From Desulfocurvus vexinensis DSM 17965 (GTDB taxonomy: Bacteria; Desulfobacterota; Desulfovibrionia; Desulfovibrionales; Desulfovibrionaceae), in contig NZ_JAEX01000002.1 in NCBI RefSeq assembly GCF_000519125.1, positions 186,001 to 250,000 of the forward strand: a stretch of 64,000 nt of DNA. Direction: 5' to 3'. Of this stretch, positions 59,623 to 64,000 are shown one piece after another (positions within the stretch are counted from its first letter, which is position 1; every line of letters starts with the position of its first letter). The notes under the pieces were generated by a model, which saw nothing but the letters and a program-made list of their open reading frames with translations, searched no databases and was not told the origin of the DNA. Position numbers and translations under genes: made by a program.

Positions 59623-61005
59623 TCAGTTGAGCGGTTTGAGTTCCTTGAGGTGCACGATGGTCTCCGTGCGGCCTTCGCGCCGGGCCCATTGCTTCAGGGC
59701 TTCCAGGGTTTCCGGATAGGGGTGGCCGATGGCCACGGCCTGCCCGGTGGCGGCGGCGGAGCGGGCGGCCTTTTCCATCTGGCGGGTGATGGCCCCCACG
59801 TCGCGCACGTTGTCCAAAAAGACGCTGCGCCGGTAGACCGGCAGGCCCATCTCGCGGGCCAGGCGCACGGCGGTGCTGCCCTGGGCGGTCAGGCTGTCCA
59901 GGAAGAACAGCCCCCGGGCCCTGAGTTCGTCGAGTACCACGGCCATGCCGTCGGCGTCACTGGTAAAGCGCGAGCCCATGTGGTTGTTCACGCCCACGGC
60001 CCCGGGAATCTCGGCCAGGTCGGCGGCCAGCACGCGGCGCATCTCGTCGGGCACCATGAAGGTGAACAGCGCGCCCGGGCCGGGGTTGATGCCCGGCCAG
60101 CCCTTGGGCTCCATGGGCAGGTGCAGCAGCAGCTCGCGCCCGGAGCGCGCGGCCAGGGCCGCCACCTCGCGGTTGTGCGGCGTGCCGGGCAGCACCGAGA
60201 AGGTCACCGGGAAGGGCAGGGCCGCCAGCTCGCGGGCGTAGCGCAGGTCCTGGCCCATGTCGTCGATGACGATGGCCAGCAGCCCGCCCCGGCGCGCGGG
60301 CCGGGGCTCGGCCGGGCCCGGCGCGGGCGCGGGGGTGGCGAACTCCAGCACATGGGTCGGCACCCCGGCCACGGCGACGGTGTAGCTGCCCTGCCCGCCG
60401 GAGGCCAGGGCCGCCTCGGGAGCCCACTTGGCCAGCGAGCGGGCCAGGATGTCCACGAAGCGCTCCGGGCCGTTTTCCAGTTCGATGTCCACCACCTGGA
60501 AGTGGTAGCGGTCCTCGCCCCGGGTCTCCAGGCGCGTCTCGCGGATGGTCATGGCGTGCGGGTCGTAGCCGGTGAAGAGCAGGGTCTCCAGCAGGGCAAA
60601 GTCGATCTGGCGGATGGTCCGCTCCAGGCCCGGGTCCTGGGGCTCCTCGTAGGGCAGGGCGGGGGCGTCGGCCCCGGGCTGGGCGGCGGGGGGCAGTGCG
60701 GGAGCCTCGGCCCCGGCCCCGGGCGCGGGCAGGGCGGGGGCGGCGGCCTGCGGGTCCGGGAGGGGCGCCGGGTCCGCTGGCGGCGCCGGGCGCAGGGCGG
60801 CAGCGGCCAGCATGCCCACGAGCACGGCCACGGCCAGCCCTCCGGCGGCCCAGGCCCAGGCCGGAACGCGGCGCAGGGCGGCCCTGGCCGCGCTCCTGCT
60901 GCCGGGGGCGCCGGGGGCGGCTGCGGGGGCCGCGCCGCCGGGCGCCTCGCCGGGGGCGCCCGGCCGGGCGCCCTCGGGGCGGGTGTCGCTGGTGTCGTCG
61001 CTCAT
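59623..61005 (-). CDS. Divergent polysaccharide deacetylase family protein (YibQ-like)
   Basis: A 460-aa inner-membrane-anchored protein. An Ala/Pro-rich N-terminus leads to one membrane helix (~49-70, WAWAAGGLAVAVLVGMLAAA) and another Pro/Ala-rich linker. A ~90-residue pre-domain (DRYHFQVVDIELENG) precedes the YibQ domain (~240-460): LLAIVIDDMGQDLRYARELA, VTFSVLPGTPHNREVAALA, LLLHLPMEPKGWPGINPGPG, VGVNNHMGSRFTSD and FFLDSLTAQGSTA. These are the deacetylase-like metal motifs of the divergent family. It lies downstream of the ctpA-envC pair, a conserved cell-wall row. Reaction unproven. Confidence 0.92.
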   Translation of the reverse strand: MSDDTSDTRPEGARPGAPGEAPGGAAPAAAPGAPGSRSAARAALRRVPAWAWAAGGLAVAVLVGMLAAAALRPAPPADPAPLPDPQAAAPALPAPGAGAEAPALPPAAQPGADAPALPYEEPQDPGLERTIRQIDFALLETLLFTGYDPHAMTIRETRLETRGEDRYHFQVVDIELENGPERFVDILARSLAKWAPEAALASGGQGSYTVAVAGVPTHVLEFATPAPAPGPAEPRPARRGGLLAIVIDDMGQDLRYARELAALPFPVTFSVLPGTPHNREVAALAARSGRELLLHLPMEPKGWPGINPGPGALFTFMVPDEMRRVLAADLAEIPGAVGVNNHMGSRFTSDADGMAVVLDELRARGLFFLDSLTAQGSTAVRLAREMGLPVYRRSVFLDNVRDVGAITRQMEKAARSAAATGQAVAIGHPYPETLEALKQWARREGRTETIVHLKELKPLN

Positions 61006-61042
61006 GGGCGTGTGGCGTCCTGGCCCGGCCCTGGGCGCGGGC

Positions 61043-62329
61043 CTACTTGCCCGCGCCGATGAGGCCCATGTCGGGCAGCTTCTTCACGAACTGCAGGGCC
61101 ATGCGCAGCTGGTTGTCGCGCTCCAGGCGCAGGCGCACCTCGTCGGTGAGCTCGGCCTGGCCATGCCTGGGCTTGTCGGTCCCGCCGACCTCGATGTGCC
61201 CGCGCATGTCCTTTTCGCGCATCACGGGGCCGTTGCCCTGGGCTTCGCCGGGCTCCTCGAAGGGCACGACGATGTCGGGCACGATGCCCTCGGCCTGGAT
61301 GGAGCGCCCGCCGGGGGTGTAGTACAGGGCCTTGGTCAGCTTGATGCCCGAGCCGTCGGACAGGGGGATGATGGTCTGCACCGTGGCCTTGCCGAAGCTG
61401 CGCTCGCCCAGGATGAGGGCGCGCTTGCGGTCCTGCAGGGCGCCAGCCACGATTTCCGAGGCCGAGGCCGAGCCCGCGTTGATGAGCACGACCATGGGCG
61501 CGGCCACGTCCGCCGCCGAGGGCCGGGCGTCGAAGTTCTCGCGCGAGGCCTCGTCGCGGCCCTTGATGTAGACGATGTTGCCGCCCGACAGGAAGGTGTC
61601 GGCCACGGCCACGGCCTGGTTGAGCAGGCCGCCGGGGTTGCCGCGCATGTCGAGGACGATGCCCTTGAGCTCGTTCTTCTTGGTGTAGTCGGAGATGGCA
61701 TCGCGCATCTCCTTGGTGGTGTTCTCGTTGAAGCTCATCAGGCGCAGGTAGAGGTAGCCGGGCTCGAGTTCGTTGCTCTTGGCGCCGCGGATGGGGATGG
61801 TGGCGCGCTTGATGGACACGGTGTAGGGCTTGGTCTCGCCCTGGTGAATCAGGGTCAGGGAGACGGTGGAGCCCTTGGGCCCGCGGATCTTGTTCACGGC
61901 TTCGAGCAGGGAGATGCCCTGGGTGCTCTGGCCGTCGATTTCCAGGATGATGTCGCCGGACTTGAGCCCGGCCTCGAAGGCCGGGGTGTCCTCGATGGGC
62001 GCGATGACGGTCAGGCGGCCGTCGCGCAGGGTGATTTCGATGCCGATGCCACCGAACTCGCCGGTGGTGCGGATCTGCATCTCCTGGAATTCCTCGGGCT
62101 CCATGTAGGTGGAGTGCGGGTCGAGCTGCTCGAGCATGCCCTTGATGGCGCCGTTGACCAGTTCGTCGCGCGTGACCTCGTGGACGTAGTTCTTTTCCAC
62201 CAGGTCGAGAACGTCGCTGAAGCGGCCCAGGGCGGCGTAGGGGTCGTCCTGCGTCGCCATGGAGGGCGGCGTGGCGAGGGTCAGCAGGGCAAGGAGCAGG
62301 AAGGTGCCAAGCCAGGCGGCGAAACGCAT
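61043..62329 (-). CDS. C-terminal processing protease (S41 family)
   Basis: A 428-aa periplasmic serine protease of the CtpA/Prc group. It has an N-terminal signal sequence (MRFAAWLGTFLLLALLTLA). A PDZ domain (~90-170) contains GIGIEITLRDGRLTVIAPIEDTPA and GLKSGDIILEIDGQ. The catalytic domain has GIVLDMRGNPGGLLNQAVAVAD, the nucleophile Ser in INAGSASASEIVAGAL and the Lys in ERSFGKATVQTIIPL. Both catalytic residues are present. The likely role is turnover of cell-wall hydrolases or their partners. Lies between envC-like and yibQ genes. Confidence 0.95.
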   Translation of the reverse strand: MRFAAWLGTFLLLALLTLATPPSMATQDDPYAALGRFSDVLDLVEKNYVHEVTRDELVNGAIKGMLEQLDPHSTYMEPEEFQEMQIRTTGEFGGIGIEITLRDGRLTVIAPIEDTPAFEAGLKSGDIILEIDGQSTQGISLLEAVNKIRGPKGSTVSLTLIHQGETKPYTVSIKRATIPIRGAKSNELEPGYLYLRLMSFNENTTKEMRDAISDYTKKNELKGIVLDMRGNPGGLLNQAVAVADTFLSGGNIVYIKGRDEASRENFDARPSAADVAAPMVVLINAGSASASEIVAGALQDRKRALILGERSFGKATVQTIIPLSDGSGIKLTKALYYTPGGRSIQAEGIVPDIVVPFEEPGEAQGNGPVMREKDMRGHIEVGGTDKPRHGQAELTDEVRLRLERDNQLRMALQFVKKLPDMGLIGAGK

Positions 62330-62395
62330 GAAGATGCCTCCGGAGTCATGCCCCGCGCTGGGGGCCTTGGTTCGGGTGGGGAGGCCGCGAACAGG

Positions 62396-63514
62396 CTAGG
62401 GCCGTTGCGCGAGCCACTGAACAGGGTTAATTGCTTTTTGGCCGGATCGCAACTCAAAATACAGCCCGGGGCCCTTGGCCGCCGGGTAGTAGCCCGTGTG
62501 GCCGAGCACCGCTCCGGCGGCCACCTCGCGGCCCTGTTCGGCGGCGTCCTCGCGCAGGAAGGCGTAGAGGGTGTACCAGTTGTCGCCGTGGGACACGATG
62601 ACCACGTGCCCGTAGCCGCGCAGCAGGTCGCTCAGCACCACCCGGCCCGGGAACACGGCGCGCACCGCCGCCCCGTCGGCTGTGGCGAAGCCCGTCCCGC
62701 CCCCCTGGCCGCGCGCGCCGGACTCGGCCATGGCCTTGGCCGACAGGCGCTGGCCCTCCACAGGCCAGGGCATCTTGCCCTTGAGATCCTCGAACTTGCC
62801 CGCCCCGGTGGCTTGCATGCGGTATTCCAGGTCCTCGATGGCCGCCAGGAGCTGTTCCAGGGCCTGTTCCTGGTTCAGGCGTTCGGCGCGCACCTCGCGG
62901 ATGCGGCGCACGAAGTCCAGGCGCTTGCCGAGCATGGCGTCCTTGTCGGCGTTCACGGCGGCCAGGGCCGTTTCGGCCTGGGCGCGCAGGCGCTGCTGCT
63001 CGGCGATGCTCTGGGCCATGCGCTCGCTGCGCGCGGCCATGTCCTTGGCGGTGCGCCGGGCGTCGGCGTACAGGGCCGAGCCCCAGGTGAAGCGGCGGTC
63101 GGCTTCGTCCCAGCCGCGGGCGGCGGAGCGGGCGTGCAGGTCGGCCACGCGCAGCGGCCACAGGGCCCGGGCCAGCCGCCCCAGGTCGCGCGAGGCGGCC
63201 TGCTGCTCGCGGGCCAGGGCGTCGTGCCCGGCGCGGGCCTGGGCGATGCGCTTGTCCAGGGTCTTGAGTTCGGCCTCGTGCTTGCCCAGGCTGGCGCGCA
63301 GGGCGTCCAGGTCGTCCTCGATGCGGGCCAAGTCGCCGTGCAGCCCGCGCTCCTGGGCCGTCAGGCGGGTCAGGCTTTCCTTGCCCTGGCGCGCGAGCTG
63401 CTCGTTGGCCCGCAGCGACTGCTCCACGCTGCCCGCCGGGGCGGGGCGCGGGGCGGCCAGCAGCAGGGCGGTCAGGGCCAGGGCCAGGGTCGGCAGGAGG
63501 GCGCGCGTGGGCAT
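62396..63514 (-). CDS. Murein hydrolase activator, EnvC/M23 family
   Basis: A 372-aa periplasmic protein. The start at 63514 shares a base with the stop of the glycosylase gene (TGATG). The signal peptide (MPTRALLPTLALALTALLLAA) is followed by a long coiled coil (~25-230), then a LytM domain (~265-372): VRAVFPGRVVLSDLLRGYGHVVIVSHGDNW and GYYPAAKGPGLYFELRSG. Metal-binding residues of active M23 peptidases are not all present (LYFELR where HxH-type is expected), so, like E. coli EnvC, it probably activates amidases rather than cutting itself. Neighbours ctpA and yibQ support a cell-division/wall role. Confidence 0.92.
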   Translation of the reverse strand: MPTRALLPTLALALTALLLAAPRPAPAGSVEQSLRANEQLARQGKESLTRLTAQERGLHGDLARIEDDLDALRASLGKHEAELKTLDKRIAQARAGHDALAREQQAASRDLGRLARALWPLRVADLHARSAARGWDEADRRFTWGSALYADARRTAKDMAARSERMAQSIAEQQRLRAQAETALAAVNADKDAMLGKRLDFVRRIREVRAERLNQEQALEQLLAAIEDLEYRMQATGAGKFEDLKGKMPWPVEGQRLSAKAMAESGARGQGGGTGFATADGAAVRAVFPGRVVLSDLLRGYGHVVIVSHGDNWYTLYAFLREDAAEQGREVAAGAVLGHTGYYPAAKGPGLYFELRSGQKAINPVQWLAQRP

Positions 63515-64000
63515 CAGCGGTCCAGGAAGGGTTCCAGCGGGCAGCCCGCGCACAGGGGCGCGGCCTTGCGGCAGAAGTCCTTGGCCACGCGCACCAGGAG
63601 CGCGTGGTACTCGTTGAACAGCGCCGCGTCGCCGGGCAGGGCGTCCATGAAGAATTCGCGCACCTCGTCGTAGTGGGCGTCCTCGGGAATAAGGGCGTGA
63701 CGGGCGAGAATGCGTCTGGTATAGGCATCCACGACGAAAGTCGGCTCGCCCAGGGCGTAGAGCAGGATGCTGTCCGCCGTTTCCGGGCCCACGCCGCGCA
63801 CCGAGAGCAGCAGCGGACGCAGCGCGTCCAGCCCGCGCCCGGACAGGGCGGCGATGTCGTAGCCGGCCTCGTCGCGCAGCAGGGCCAGCAGGTTCTTGAG
63901 CCGCGCGGCCTTGACGTTGAAGGAGCCCGAGGGCCGCACCAGCTCGGCCAGCCGCCCGGCGGGCAGGGCGTCCATGGCCCGGGCCTCCAGCGCCCCCGCC
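63514..64000 (-). CDS. Endonuclease III-like DNA glycosylase (MagIII type), 5' end beyond window
   Basis: C-terminal ~161 residues of a HhH-GPD base-excision enzyme; the frame runs beyond base 64000. The helix-hairpin-helix is LLSVRGVGPETADSILLYAL, followed by the catalytic Asp in TFVVDAYTRRIL. At the site of the catalytic Lys of endonuclease III (G-V-G-x-K) there is Glu, which points to a monofunctional glycosylase such as 3-methyladenine glycosylase MagIII. The iron-sulfur motif has only three cysteines (FCRKAAPLCAGC), then PLEPFLDR with no fourth. So cluster binding is doubtful. Joined to the envC-like gene by a 1-bp overlap. Confidence 0.85.
   Translation of the reverse strand, partial: AGALEARAMDALPAGRLAELVRPSGSFNVKAARLKNLLALLRDEAGYDIAALSGRGLDALRPLLLSVRGVGPETADSILLYALGEPTFVVDAYTRRILARHALIPEDAHYDEVREFFMDALPGDAALFNEYHALLVRVAKDFCRKAAPLCAGCPLEPFLDR

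Overview
The window is a gene-dense, very GC-rich chromosomal segment (roughly 70% G+C by eye). The gene content points to a Desulfovibrio-like member of the Desulfovibrionota/Deltaproteobacteria: fused alpha/beta acetyl-CoA carboxylase carboxyltransferase, ablA/ablB for N-epsilon-acetyl-beta-lysine, bioF-bioG-like-bioC, an envC-ctpA-yibQ row, a TrpXYZ-like ABC transporter, many c-di-GMP enzymes and a Flp pilus. The genus is inferred from content and was not tested by comparison.

Layout. 1-3.2 kb: end of a Flp/Tad pilus locus (prepilin peptidase, Flp pilin) and an orphan sigma54 response regulator. 3.2-14.5 kb: outer-membrane barrel protein, CheY-like regulator, RecQ, an EAL-CBS-GGDEF protein, isocitrate dehydrogenase, a GAF-GGDEF cyclase, a DUF554 membrane protein and a hotdog thioesterase. 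14.5-16.7 kb: tRNA-Leu(CAA) followed by a clearly AT-richer two-gene cassette (unrecognised 351-aa soluble protein plus a four-helix membrane protein) lying between two copies of an ~88-bp terminator-containing repeat. 17-23.5 kb: PAS-GGDEF-EAL, a lipoprotein, YbjQ, purine nucleoside phosphorylase, and motA-motB-PilZ. 23.5-28.9 kb: biotin carboxylase, fused carboxyltransferase, biotin-carrier-like protein, a small unknown gene and ssb. 29-35 kb: amino-acid ABC transporter directly followed by ablA-ablB, then a YitT-type membrane protein. 35-41.8 kb (minus strand): a tightly overlapping set of giant hybrid kinase, CheR, CheB and REC-GGDEF. 42-49 kb: CDF metal transporter, bioF/bioG-like/bioC, and a SWIM-SNF2 helicase. 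49-53 kb: peptide-binding lipoprotein and RelA/SpoT. 53-55.5 kb: a second accessory patch with a PemK/MazF-like toxin candidate and a HipBA module. 55.5-64 kb: proC, ndk, the TrpXYZ-like ABC system, YibQ, CtpA, EnvC-like protein and a 3' fragment of a MagIII/Nth-type glycosylase.

How it fits together. Five c-di-GMP proteins (7.7, 11.7, 17.1, 23.1 and 35.0 kb) sit close to flagellar stator and pilus genes, which suggests local control of motility and attachment. Lysine import and conversion to an osmolyte look coupled in one unit. Carboxylase and biotin-synthesis genes are separate units within 20 kb.

Most unusual. Two accessory cassettes, 14.6-16.7 kb and 53.7-55.5 kb, are each bracketed by near-identical direct copies of an intrinsic terminator. 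The first carries an unrecognised soluble-plus-membrane gene pair that looks like a candidate stress or phage-defence system. The second carries hipBA. No integrase, transposase or CRISPR array is visible in the window.
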